This document shows, piece after piece, positions 40,219 to 50,565 of a stretch of 64,000 nt of DNA. The notes beneath the pieces are model-generated. The model was not told where the DNA came from. It made no database searches and saw nothing but the letters and a program-made list of their open reading frames with translations. Every line of letters begins with the position of its first letter. Position 1 is the stretch's first letter. This stretch comes from Capronia americana (lineage: Eukaryota > Ascomycota > Eurotiomycetes > Chaetothyriales > Herpotrichiellaceae). The stretch lies in assembly GCA_016110215.1 (NCBI GenBank), contig JADWQD010000013.1, forward strand, positions 558,001-622,000, read 5' to 3'. A program made the position numbers and the translations under genes.

Positions 40219-41862
40219 TCAATTCCGTCGTGGCCACGCTACAAGCATCAACTTCTCCTGGACCCAGATGCCATGAGCGATCGAGACGGCACCCTTGATC
40301 GGGTCGGCGAGGGCCCAGTCGAAGTTTCGAAGCAGCTAGTTCCGTGTCAGGGTATGAGTCCAGCTGGTACCACTTCACTCACCTCGACAAATGCTTTGTG
40401 TAGCTCCATCATCGCAATGTTCTTTCCCAAGCACCCGAATCGCCCACTACCGAACATCAAGTCTGTCGTCCTAAGATACTCCGCGCGAACTTCAGGATCA
40501 GGATGTAACCATCGGTCAGGCCGGTAGAGGTCCGCATCCTCTCCGAAAATATCCTTGCGCCGTCCGACCCCTTCACAGCAGAACGCGACTTGGGTTCCTG
40601 GAGGGTAGAAGACTCCATTGACGGTCTCTCCTTCTGGTGGCGCGAGTTTGGTTTGCAACCCAAACAAAGGCGGAAATAGCCTGATACCCTCCCAGATGCA
40701 GGCGGTCAGAAACTCGATGTCCGTAGCCTCACTGTACTTGACAATCGGATAGGAGATTTTGCCATCCGCCACTGCCTTGTCGATATCCGCAACGAGCTTC
40801 CCGTAAGCCACAGGATTGCCCACCAACATCATCATTGTTATCCGCAGAGCTCCAGCTGTTGAGTCCGACCCAGCAATGATCTGAAGTTGAGACTCTGCCT
40901 CGCTTTGTGTCTGACTAAGACCCTTCGCAATGAAATGGCCAAGCATGTCTCGTTTGACCTTGGCGCCTGGATGATATCGTTCGGCGACGGCCTTTTGCGC
41001 AATCCCGATTATTCGGCCCTGGCCGAATTTATCTGTGCCCTTGGGCGCCATGAGCTTCTGCATCAGCTGGCTCTGAATCAACTTTCGCGGCAAGTCGTGG
41101 TTGACGATCAACTCGATGATACTGAATTTCTCGTTGGCCAGCTTGTTGAAGTCGTAGAGATCTTTGTTAGCCTCGACAAAACCGAAAGCATTGCCAAACG
41201 CAATCTGGCTTAGCACGTCCAGGGTGAAATACGATGCCAACAAGGCCATGTCAAGAGGTTTGCCGTTGTACTCCTGCTTGATCAACACTAGCAGTCTTTG
41301 CAGATTCTCGTCAACATCAGACTCAAGTGTCTCGACCTCCTTGCCTGAGTACTGTCGAGGTCAACCGGTAAGTCACTGCTGGCATAAGGCCTCCAAGCAT
41401 CCTCAGCGGTGGGTTGGACTTACCGCGCCTATCATCTTAGACCTCATGTCGGCATGTCGTCGCTCATCGCGCTCGGAGAAGATGTTGTTGACTCTGGGGT
41501 CCAGTTTCATCCCATCGTACCAGGATGCACGAGTCCATTTCGATCTGGGAGCACTCATGTGCCTCAACAACTCAGGGTCGTCAGTAATCAGCAAGCTGGG
41601 ACCTATCCTTGCCGGCGACCCTGCTCTAATGCATTAGCGGGGTTATTCTGAAGATGGCTAGTACCTCACCATATCTTCTCAGAGCCTCCTTCTGGGCAAC
41701 AGGCATTCGGGCAGTGATGGCCTGCCATGCGAGCCACAGACTGGACACTGCGGCTATAGGAGGGCCTTTGAAGTGGCTAAGTTTTTGGTAGCTGTAATAT
41801 TTTCTCACGACGTAGGCGACAAGAAACGCGCCTACGAGCCAGGGAAACAAAGTCGGAGTCAT
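40219..41862 (-). CDS. Cytochrome P450 monooxygenase (pisatin-demethylase-like)
   Basis: Microsomal haem-thiolate monooxygenase of 491 residues. Exons in transcript order: 41862-41670, 41620-41424, 41351-40383, 40335-40219; all junction phases agree. An N-terminal membrane anchor (LFPWLVGAFLVAYVV) is followed by the I-helix motif AGSDSTAG, the ExxR helix EGIRLFPP and the haem loop FGSGRFGCLGK with the cysteine ligand. The last exon (LLRNFDWALADP) completes the C-terminal beta region. The sequence resembles fungal benzoate-4-hydroxylase/pisatin-demethylase-type P450s; the substrate cannot be told. No biosynthetic core enzyme lies beside it, so a secondary-metabolite cluster is not supported. 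Confidence 0.88.
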
Positions 41863-43361
41863 AGAGATTTGCTTCTACTCGACACAGCTACCTTCTTTCA
41901 AGAGGTAAAGCTAGAGGGGGTTTTGACCGAGAATGCGCGGCAGATGGAAAGAAGCCTGTCAATCAAATGAGAGGCGGAACGGGTACTTGCAGATGCCTCA
42001 TACCGGACCATCAGAAGTCGAAGATGGGCATGCTTCGGCTGGCTGTGTTGCAAGCTGATATTGGGGACCGTGGTGCGAATAAGCAGCATCCCCATACAAT
42101 CACAGGAACAGGTGGGTGGCGTTGGTATTGCTTTCAGTGACCTGGCCGAGCCAGCTGAGTGAATGCCTGCAGAAGTTGGGCCATCCCCGAACAAAGCTAG
42201 CGTGCTGATTCGTTGGTCGTAACACATGTCCTTCAGGAACCCCATCGGCTCTCGGGGCTGGAGGGGTATGCGAAGATCATGCAACGTAACCTGGCCTGAA
42301 CTGCGCCCAGCGAGTGTTCAAGCTGCTGGGGCGGACCAGTAACCGAGCCAATTAACAAGCTCCGATATTATCGAGGAATGTCCAAGACACAAAGCGATAG
42401 TGAAGAGCCGAAACCATAGATAAACCCTTATTACTCCGTGTATCCCGTCGAAAACACAGCACACTTGGCTATGTTGACGATCCACGGCAGCAGCCTCCCA
42501 GAGCGTTAACGGCACCAACGGGGGAAGAAACTGCCGTGCTCCGGTCGGCCGACCCTTTCCATCGTTGCGGCTGCCAAAAGCCAGATCCTGACCTGGCGGG
42601 TAAAGACACACTTGAAGAGATACCGTTACCTTCTTTGCAGCATTAAGGTGAAGGCAAGGTGGGAACACAGCCTTCCATGATCGACAAGTGCAAGATGACT
42701 GTTACTCCATCGCCTCGCGACTTCCAAGGCCATGAGCGGGAATTTTCAGCGTACATCATAGATATCGTACTCAGTGATAGAGTACTTTGCATGTGTCGGT
42801 ATGGATAGCCGGGAGGAGTCGACAATCGTTTGCTCTGTGTCGTCTTCTAAAGGAGTCGAAAGCCGGAAGAGCGCAGGTGGCAATGTTGGGGACGGTCACG
42901 TGCAGTCAACTTTAGCGCATGCGGCTCCTGGCCGCTTTAAAACCATTTACCTTCCTCTCACTTCTGGACTCAACTCGCCCGTCTTCACACTACGCTCATT
43001 CTGAAAAAATGTGTAGAGATGGCGAGGGTGGCTGTGCCAGGCCGATCACTCGTAATATCTTGTTCTGCTGTGGCTGCAGCAACTAATGGAGGGCCTAAAG
43101 AACCTTGGACTCGAAATGGACCCAAAACACCCTCTACGCGAGGGTGTCGATGGGGGCCGAAAGGCCAAACCTCAGTTGCGAACCGGTCCATGGGCGCCAC
43201 CGGCAACGACTGCAGCCTGATCGCAGGACCCAAGGCCATTTCGTGTTCTTGAAGCAAATGTATTTTATTGATTCCTGTCGGTAAGTTCCTATAGGGAGCA
43301 TTGAACCGGCTTTGAGCTGGCCAGAACTTCCTTGCAGCAAGTGATAGACACCTATTCCACG
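41863..43361. other. Divergent intergenic region, P450 / membrane glycoprotein
   Basis: About 1.5 kb. A CACGTG hexamer lies near 42897 and a CTTTAAAACC element near 42934, both upstream of the plus-strand gene. Small frames are not supported. Confidence 0.45.
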
Positions 43362-45617
43362 ATGGCTGCGGCAGCCTCACGGACACCATTACCGGAACCC
43401 ACAGCAAGCGACTCCGCTGAACCCATGACCGGACCACAACATGTGCCCGCGGTTACAGCACCACAGACACACTCTGAAACTCCGCCTGAGTCTATCAAAC
43501 TGGCGCCGACCACCTTACAGTCGCACTCGATCGAGGGGGCTTTGAGCGAGATTTTCTGGGCTCTGACTTGCATCAGCTTGCCCATGCTTGTCTTAACAGC
43601 AACGTTCATGGGTCTTGTCTATGCCTACAGAGTGTCGAACAGCCCAGGTGCTGTCGACAATTCACTCAGCCCACCCTTTTCCGGTGATCCGAACGCCTAC
43701 TACGTCAACTACAGCGCAACGAGACTGATAACCGTTTCATCTTGGACAAGCACTGTAACCTCATTTGCCTCGTCGTTTGTTATGGCTCTTGTCTCATACC
43801 CGCTGGCCAAAAGCTACTTGAGCAAATCGAAAGCGCTTTCAACAGAGCATCTACCCACGCCCTACCAATTGCGTCTTATAATTGGTTGCGTTGATGGCGG
43901 CTTCGGATCGCTATGGTCTTGGATACAGTATTGCTTTTGGCGGCATCGGAGTAAACAGCCCACATTACTCTGGGTGAGTGCATTAAGTCTTCTTGGAGCC
44001 GGTGCGCTCAGGTACGTCAAATCCCCGGGTCAAAGGTATGATGCTAAATTTCGGACCAGCTTTGCTATACTTGCAGTCGATACGTGGCTGCATGTAACAA
44101 CCTCGACAATAAGCTACGACGCCATCTCTTCCGTCTCCCAGTCTTCGTTCGACTACGGGCGTATCCTGGATCCGTCCTGCAAGGAGACGGCTGAAACCAG
44201 TCCCAGCGGAGTGTGTATCGGAGACAACTTTGCCGGCCTCTTCTATTTTGAGACTCTTACAAACGCGACTGAGACTTTGATGAATCTCTCAAGCACCAAC
44301 ATTGTGCTGCCCTGTAGTCTCAATGGTCGAAACTTCGCCTACCTTACCGCCGCGGACCGGAATCCGGATCTTGATTTCCAGGCGAAGACCTTCGCCGTGA
44401 GCACACAGTGCACGCCGGTCAGCCAGCAGTGTCATCTACAAGCGGTTTCCTGGTGTCCTTACCCGGATGGCTGCAACTCTCAGGTCATGTTGGCGAGAGG
44501 CATGCCTTACAACTGTGGCCCAACCCTCTTTGGTGATCTGACGAACAATACCGGTACTCCCTTCAACAGTTCTATGATTAATGGTTCCCAAACTGCTACC
44601 TCTGCAGGGATCACAAGCACTAATGGATTCTTCCTGCAGCTGTTCAGAAAGCCGTCCTTTGCGGAACCTTTCGGTACTGCACCCGGCTCTCCCAATCCGT
44701 TCTACTTTGCTATGGGTGCCCGCGTGGCTGCCTCAGCCGCGTTGGCTGCTGACCCGGAGTCTGTCCAGAACAATGCCAACGCTGACTATGGATTTATCTT
44801 CTCGTGCAATTCGACATTCTTTGAGCTGGAATACAAGATGGTCAACGGAAGCTTTGCGGGCGGAACGAGTACTCCAGTGGACGATACTCTCGCCTCTAAT
44901 GCTGTCTTTACGTACCTATACTATCTATCATATACCCAGAACGTCATGGAAGGGGCCTTTATCAGCGGAGGTGTGCAATCCAACAACTCTGAAGAATTTG
45001 CGGATTTCCTGGCACAACGCTTCAGTGAGACGACGCTGAGCATGGTATCGGGGCTCACGGTTGCAAGCCCCAATATTGCCGAGCAGACCAGGGAGCGGCT
45101 GCTCGTGACGCGACTTCCAAAGGCCCCTTTCTTCGTTTTGATTATCCTCAATCTCATATACGCGCTGCTAGGTCTCGTTCTGGCGATCATTGCGCTGGCG
45201 AGTCAGCCGAGAAGATCACGGTTTATCCAAGCCCGGATGAGTACAGGTGGAATCATCGCTGCATTACTGGAGCCAGACCTCGGCGCGGCTGCCTCGATGA
45301 GCAAGAAAAGGAACAGCGGAGTTGAAGGCACGTTCGCCGAGTACTACAATGACAGCAAGCTCAGCGATGAAGGGAGGGTTCTTGTGAGCGACAGAGCTGG
45401 CAATGCTGCCTTTGAGAAGATCCTGCCGCAACCGAAAGACGAGATCTCGATAGAAGATAATGGGAAGGGCGGCACCCATGCTTCTCCGACATCGTTGCAG
45501 GGAGGCCAGAGCGGCGAAAAGAGCCCAACGAGTCCAGAATCGACACTCCCAAGCCCAGCCGCCAAGCACAAACCCGTAGCGTACGGGTCTGGTGGGGAAG
45601 ATGCAGATACAGCATAG
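43362..45617 (+). CDS. Unrecognised fungal membrane glycoprotein, 751 residues
   Basis: I do not recognise a family. A single exon with the first ATG at 43362. Residues 1-60 are Pro/Thr-rich and probably cytosolic. Transmembrane segments are at about 64-90 (FWALTCISLPMLVLTATFMGLVYAY) and 126-148 (SSFVMALVSYPLA), with weaker ones around 170-250. A long region (about 260-570) follows, with many Cys (CIGD, CTPVSQQCH, CPYPDGC) and multiple N-glycosylation sequons (NAT, NLS, NNT, NSS, NGS), so it is probably extracellular. A last helix at about 590-615 (FFVLIILNLIYALLGLVLAII) leads to an acidic and Ser/Pro-rich cytosolic tail. This layout suggests a surface or endomembrane protein with a disulfide-rich ectodomain. 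Confidence 0.75.
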   Translation: MAAAASRTPLPEPTASDSAEPMTGPQHVPAVTAPQTHSETPPESIKLAPTTLQSHSIEGALSEIFWALTCISLPMLVLTATFMGLVYAYRVSNSPGAVDNSLSPPFSGDPNAYYVNYSATRLITVSSWTSTVTSFASSFVMALVSYPLAKSYLSKSKALSTEHLPTPYQLRLIIGCVDGGFGSLWSWIQYCFWRHRSKQPTLLWVSALSLLGAGALRYVKSPGQRYDAKFRTSFAILAVDTWLHVTTSTISYDAISSVSQSSFDYGRILDPSCKETAETSPSGVCIGDNFAGLFYFETLTNATETLMNLSSTNIVLPCSLNGRNFAYLTAADRNPDLDFQAKTFAVSTQCTPVSQQCHLQAVSWCPYPDGCNSQVMLARGMPYNCGPTLFGDLTNNTGTPFNSSMINGSQTATSAGITSTNGFFLQLFRKPSFAEPFGTAPGSPNPFYFAMGARVAASAALAADPESVQNNANADYGFIFSCNSTFFELEYKMVNGSFAGGTSTPVDDTLASNAVFTYLYYLSYTQNVMEGAFISGGVQSNNSEEFADFLAQRFSETTLSMVSGLTVASPNIAEQTRERLLVTRLPKAPFFVLIILNLIYALLGLVLAIIALASQPRRSRFIQARMSTGGIIAALLEPDLGAAASMSKKRNSGVEGTFAEYYNDSKLSDEGRVLVSDRAGNAAFEKILPQPKDEISIEDNGKGGTHASPTSLQGGQSGEKSPTSPESTLPSPAAKHKPVAYGSGGEDADTA

Positions 45618-46541
45618 AATAGTGATAGGATGTGACAGACGATCTAAATTCCATTACAACGTACCGGATACTTTTGGGCTTCAGCAAAAGAAGATTTTCC
45701 CTATGCAGTAAGCATGAATCCTGTAGTCGAACGCTTAGGCTGACAGTTGCCTGCACGGGTGAAGTCAAGCCCAACCAACCTCATACTTCATGTCGGTCAA
45801 CACATATACCATGACCGCTTCGTTGTCCCGTACCCTCCCGGAAGCCCATGACAAACCCCTTGCAACTACGCTCGATCGAATTCGGCCAGTCAGTCTTTCG
45901 GCTTAATATCAGGGCCGTTGCCGGTCGTAAGTTTTGAGCGCATCTTTCAGTCTCAGTCTCAGTCCCTTGCGATTGGGATATAGGCCGAGTCTCATCTGGT
46001 AGGTGTGGTCAAGTATCATACTGTAGTACGTTCGAGTCAAGTTTCAAACGGCCATCAAGTCATGGATATCTTGGTTCACCTGACATGACGAGCCATCGAG
46101 TCTCTTACATAGGGTGAATGTTAGGTGAGTGCGAGGGGAAAGGAGGAGGTGAGTACCTGTAGGTAAGTTTACGGGTTAAAGCGGCCCTGCTTGGGTGAGT
46201 GGCACGTCTTCGAGTGCCAAGCCGTCCGCCCCGCGTTCCTCGGATTGGGCCTTCTGCAAGGCTGCACAGATGTTCCTGGACTGACGGACATTGCGAAACG
46301 AGCAGATACATACTCGGCATCGCGTAGCACTGCTACCTACATAGTCACTCTTCTGCTTGTGCACTCGCTTTTACACAGTGCAACCGACCTCTTTCCCCTC
46401 AAGTTAGAAGCTGCGCTGCGAGTCTTTGCCTAGCTGCTACACCCATCTACATCGCTCTCCCCACGGACCGACCTTGCAGACCCTAATTTCCTGCGCCGAA
46501 AAAGAAAGATTACACACACAAACAGACATACACCTACAACC
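45618..46541. other. Intergenic region upstream of LSm6
   Basis: About 0.9 kb. A triple CAGTCT-like run occurs near 45949-45961. No gene recognised; the right end is the LSm6 leader. Confidence 0.45.
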
Positions 46542-46974
46542 ATGGCGGAAAACCACACTACGACAGCAACGTCCACATCCACGTCCGCCGACCCCAAGGA
46601 TCCGGCCTCCTTCCTGTCCTCGATCATCGGCGTGGCCGTGACCGTCAAGCTGAACTCCGGCGTCGTGTACAAGGGCGAGCTGCAGAGCGTGGACGGATAC
46701 ATGAACATCGCGCTGGAGAAATGCGCCGAGTACGTGGACGGGAAGCTGCGGAGGAAGTATGGCGATGCGTTTGTGAGGGGGAATAATGGTACGTTGTTGC
46801 TACGCGTTAGGTTGTTTTATGTCTAATGGTCGTGGTCAAACATCTCTGGCGTGGCGACGCGGGGAGGGGGGAAACCCACCACTGCCTAACTGCCTACTTA
46901 ATACTGGATGTATTTTGCGCTGATTGCTGACGGTCACACGTGCGATATTAGTGCTTTATATCTCGAGCGAATGA
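46542..46974 (+). CDS. lsm6: LSm6, U6 snRNA-associated Sm-like protein
   Basis: Subunit of the LSm2-8 ring on U6 snRNA and the LSm1-7 mRNA-decay ring. Two exons, 46542-46788 and 46952-46974, yield 89 residues. After a short Thr/Ser-rich N-terminus, the Sm1 motif (VAVTVKLNSGVVYKGELQSVDGYMNI) and the start of Sm2 (FVRGNN) are in exon 1. The 23-nt last exon completes the Sm2 strand as VLYISSE and stops. Without that splice the frame reads into intron sequence, so the tiny last exon is required. Paralogues differ in the Sm2 region; FVRGNNVLYIS and the overall length favour LSm6. Confidence 0.9.
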
Positions 46975-47367
46975 GACGCAAACAACAGGATGGGAATGGG
47001 ATTGCTGGAGAGAAACGGGGGAGAAACTACTAAAGCGCGAGATTACTCGATGCGTAAAATGCGTCGAGGGTCGGACCTGCGTCGTCGCTACTCATCTACC
47101 GACTCAACCTTCGGTGAAGAAAGAAGTGCAGAGCTGAGCAGAGCTGAGCACTAAAGACTCGACGACGTGGCAATATCACGGCGTGACGAATGCAGCACGA
47201 AACATGTTTGGAAAGAGGGTTAGGCGCTGATGCTGCAGACGCGGACGCAGACGAAGCAACTTCGTTCGGTCAGCGCTTTGAAGAGGCGATCTCAATGCGG
47301 GAGGCTAGCTAATGATGTGATGACCGAGAGGTAGTGCTGCACCCGCCTGGGCCTGGCCTGCGTTCAT
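46975..47367. other. Convergent intergenic region, LSm6 / methyltransferase
   Basis: 393 bp between two 3' ends. A 10-bp direct repeat gcagagctga occurs near 47129 (overlapping copies). Nothing else recognised. Confidence 0.45.
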
Positions 47368-48434
47368 CTACCCGCCACTCTTGAGCGGTTCGGCAGGTAT
47401 CTTGCTGGTCCAAAAGAAGACAGTCCGACCATGAACAGCGATCCTCCCAGTCTCGTCTACCTCCGTGCCTTCCGACTTGAGACTCTCCTCGAACCTCCGT
47501 CTTACATTCTCCAGCTCTTCACCTTCCAACACTGCCAACTGACTCAATGTCCTCAATCGACCCCAGATATCCTCCTTCGGCAGCCAGGTCGTGAACTCGA
47601 CAGATCCCTCACCCAAGGGCAGTCCGAATAGCGGATCGGCGAAATGCAAACTCAGCGGGTTACTTGCGTTTTGGTCGTCGAATACTTGCCGCCATTTCTC
47701 GTGTCGGAAGCGTGGGGCATCGTCGGAAAACGTCCAGATAATCTCCTTCATGGTCTTTTCCCAGCCGTCGTGGATTGTCCATGACTTCGGCGCGTTGTCT
47801 GTTGGTCACAGTTATAAATGTCCCCGGTATTCCACGGGGCCTAGGTAGTAGCCATACAATCATCAATGTTCCAGATCAATCCCAGAACGCCTGCAGGCTT
47901 GAGTACACGAGCAATTTCCTTCAGTGCGTCCATGTTTGCAAACCTGATGGGTCGTCAAATTCTCATCCTTCCGCGGAACACGAGAGGGGGCGAGATGGGA
48001 CGTTCAGAAGACGCACCAGTGGAATGACTACGGAGCAGATCAACAATCTGCTACCGGGTCGACTCGTTTTCCAGACTCACCTGTGCTGCGACAACAGCTG
48101 CCAGACTCTCATTCTCAACACCAGGCATGTTGTTTGCGGTTCCTTTCACAACCCGTACACGAGGTAAGCCTTTCTGCACCAATTGACTTCGCATTCCATC
48201 GTGGGGTTCTATGGCAACAATGTCATATTCTTCGGGTCTCCTTGCCAGTATCTCGGTGAATTTTCCAGTTCCAGCTGCGAGATCTGCGACTTTTGCTCCT
48301 TTCACGCCCGTCACTTCCAAGACTTGCAGGAGCTGCTCGACTGCTTCGTCTGGATATGTCGGCCGATGAGCATCATAGGCGGCAGCTGGAGCAAAGCCAG
48401 ACTGGGCTACTTCGGCGATTTCTGACATTCCCAT
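47368..48434 (-). CDS. SAM-dependent methyltransferase (class I) with 11-nt microexon
   Basis: Class I methyltransferase of 293 residues, related to small fungal trans-aconitate/UbiE-like enzymes. Exons in transcript order: 48434-48081, 48027-48017 (11 nt), 47943-47858, 47798-47368. Motif I is VADLAAGTGKFTEIL; the acidic SAM-ribose position is IVAIEPHDGM; later come ARVLKPAGVLGLIWN and WTIHDGWEK. The microexon supplies SFHW between AAQ and FANMDAL, restoring the family-typical AAQSFHWF; both flanking introns have GT-AG ends. Its start is 279 bp from the divergent methylthioribose-1-phosphate isomerase gene. The substrate is unknown. Confidence 0.82.
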
Positions 48435-48713
48435 CGGTCACCGGTAACAAAGTGATGTTGGTCCTACTGGGTCAAGGTGAAAGTGAGATGGTACTCAAAG
48501 CGCACGTGGCCAGAAACCAGACGCCTGACGCGTCAATCGACATGGTGAGGGGTAACAAAAATTGTCAGGAAATTTACCCCGCAATGGCGTGAGAAATTGT
48601 TTTGGGCGGCAAAACGGTGAGAAACACAAAGCGGCGGCAAATATGTGAGATCCTTATATGTGCCGTGAGGATATGTTCTTCCAGTAGCTGGGATCACTTG
48701 CCTTCTAACAACC
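48435..48713. promoter_or_regulatory. Shared bidirectional promoter, methyltransferase / MRI1
   Basis: 279 bp between two divergent ATGs. A CACGTG palindrome is at 48503-48508; CACGTG is the core of Cbf1-type sites used in sulfur amino-acid genes, but it also occurs elsewhere in the window by chance. Co-regulation is inferred from geometry only. Confidence 0.45.
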
Positions 48714-49950
48714 ATGGTGTTGCAAGCTATTCAATATGAGCCCGCTTCGGCCAGTGCGGCCCCAGCATTGCGCATCCTTGATCAGCTCCAGTTGCCGCAC
48801 CGAACGACGTATATTGCTGTCTCGAATTGCGAAGAAGCTCATGCTGCTATCAAGCAGATGAAGGTCCGCGGGGCACCAGCAATCGCCATCGTGGCTGCTC
48901 TGGCCCTTGCTGTTGAGATTGGCAACGAGATTCTCGCCGGGAGATTAGCTGCTGGTCCAGATGGGGTGAAGGACAGCATAGCTCAGCGGTTGGATTATCT
49001 CAAGACAAGCAGGCCCACTGCAGTCAATTTGGGCGATGCGGTCAAAAAATTGAAGGTCGTGACGACGAAGGCGGCATCACAATCTGAAGTATCTGCCAAG
49101 TCCGTCGCTGAAGCGTACATTGTGGCTGCAGAGCAGATGCTGGTTGACGATGTGTCTGACAATAAAGCCATTGGCGAACACGGAGCCCGGTGGATTGAAG
49201 AGAACACTGTCGCTGGGAAGAAGAGGAAAGCGGACAGTTCTCAACAGCTTCAAGTCTTGACACATTGCAATACAGGGTAAGGAAGGAAATGCCTGAACAA
49301 TCGGTCCTGGCTGACAGAGAGACAGTTCGTTAGCCACTGCAGGTTACGGTACCGCGCTTGGCGTGATCAGGTCTCTAAGAAGCGCCGACATGCTCACCAG
49401 AGCGTATTGCTCAGAAACTCGGCCATACAACCAAGGCTCGCGATTGACGGCATACGAGCTCGTCCACGACGAAATCCCGGCCACGTTGGTCACAGACTCA
49501 ATGGCTTGTGCGTTGATGAGCAAGGAGAGAGACCGTCTAGCTGCGGTTGTAGTCGGAGCAGACCGTGTTGCGGCGAATGGCGACACGGCGAACAAGATTG
49601 GAACTCATTCTCTAGCTGTGCTTGCCCGTCATCACGGTGTTAGATTCCTGGTTGCCGCTCCTCGAACGACCATCGACAGGGACACGGCTTCAGGTGAGGA
49701 CATTGTTATCGAGGAACGGGCGCCGGAGGAGGTGACAAGGATCAAAGGCCCCAAGGTCACCGCGGACGGAAAGCTACTTTTGGATGAGGGTTCAGAGGTG
49801 GTGAGCACCGCTGCGATTGGGATTGACGTATGGAATCCTGCGTTCGATGTTACCCCCGCCGACCTCATCGACGGTGTGATCACCGAAGTTGGGGTCATTG
49901 AGAAGGTCAACGGGAGGTTTGACTTTGAACCCATCTTCCAGCAGTCCTAA
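48714..49950 (+). CDS. mri1: Methylthioribose-1-phosphate isomerase (MRI1)
   Basis: Methionine-salvage enzyme that converts 5-methylthioribose-1-phosphate to 5-methylthioribulose-1-phosphate. Two exons, 48714-49276 and 49326-49950, give 395 residues, the normal length. Diagnostic motifs: MKVRGAPAIAIVAALALA, the catalytic cysteine in THCNTG (split at the splice junction before SLATAGYGTALG), and the catalytic Asp in VVGADRVAANGDTANKIGT. PFAM-level relatives are eIF2B subunits, but these active-site residues mark the isomerase. ATG at 48714 starts MVLQAIQYEP. Confidence 0.95.
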
Positions 49951-50171
49951 GCTGCTGGACAGCTCTTGTCGGAGCGTGTTAGATTCTGGAAACCTCCGTG
50001 TACACAGTCCGGAAGTACAATGCCATCTCGGTCTTTGGTTAGGTGATGGCGATCGCGATGGAGGTAGTCCCGAGCGACAGACATGGTGCCCGTGGCTGGT
50101 TGGGTCGGCTAGTGCCCGGCACATGTGAAAAGGTGGTTCCATCCATGCATCTTTCCTCGTCCAGCCTGAAG

Positions 50172-50565
50172 CTAATTCGAAGTGGGAGCCTCTGAAGGTT
50201 TGTCCTCTGCACTGGATCGAGCCACCTCTTCGAAACTCGCCAAGAGTCGGTCAAGATTCCGATGTATCTCATCCAGTTTTGACTCCAAGGCAGAGGCAGT
50301 CCGCTCACCCCTGTGAACGTTGTCAGTAAGTGGACCGGGAAGGGGAATGAACATGAAGGTGGAGACACAGACTGTGCAAGTTCCTGAAATGCCTTTTCCC
50401 AATAACCATCGAGGACAAGTCAGCGGGAAAATCCGGAATAGAATTCGAGCTCTCGTAGGGTTTGCATACCTTCGTCATCTCAGATGTTAGCACTTGTGGG
50501 TTGACGTTCTCCAGGCTACGATCTGATTGAGCCTCCCTTTGGGCGTTGTCTTTCTGTTGTGCCAT
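50172..50565 (-). CDS. Small coiled-coil protein (hypothetical)
   Basis: Unrecognised gene of about 83 residues. Proposed exons in transcript order: 50565-50470, 50383-50367 (17 nt) and 50310-50172. Spliced, it reads MAQQKDNAQREAQ, then SEMTK-ELAQSV-GERTASALESKLDEIHRNL and ends in an Ala/Ser-rich tail. The joined helix has a heptad-like pattern, reminiscent of small BLOC-type or tethering subunits, but I cannot assign it. The donor after the 17-nt exon is a weak gtctcc; a 15-nt exon with a later acceptor would also stay open. It converges with MRI1, with 221 bp between stops. Confidence 0.45.

Noticed and set aside
36048..41862. Ferric reductase plus P450 as part of a secondary-metabolite cluster
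   Set aside because: No PKS, NRPS, terpene synthase or dedicated transporter/regulator lies nearby; the two genes are separated by 1.5 kb and their own promoters.
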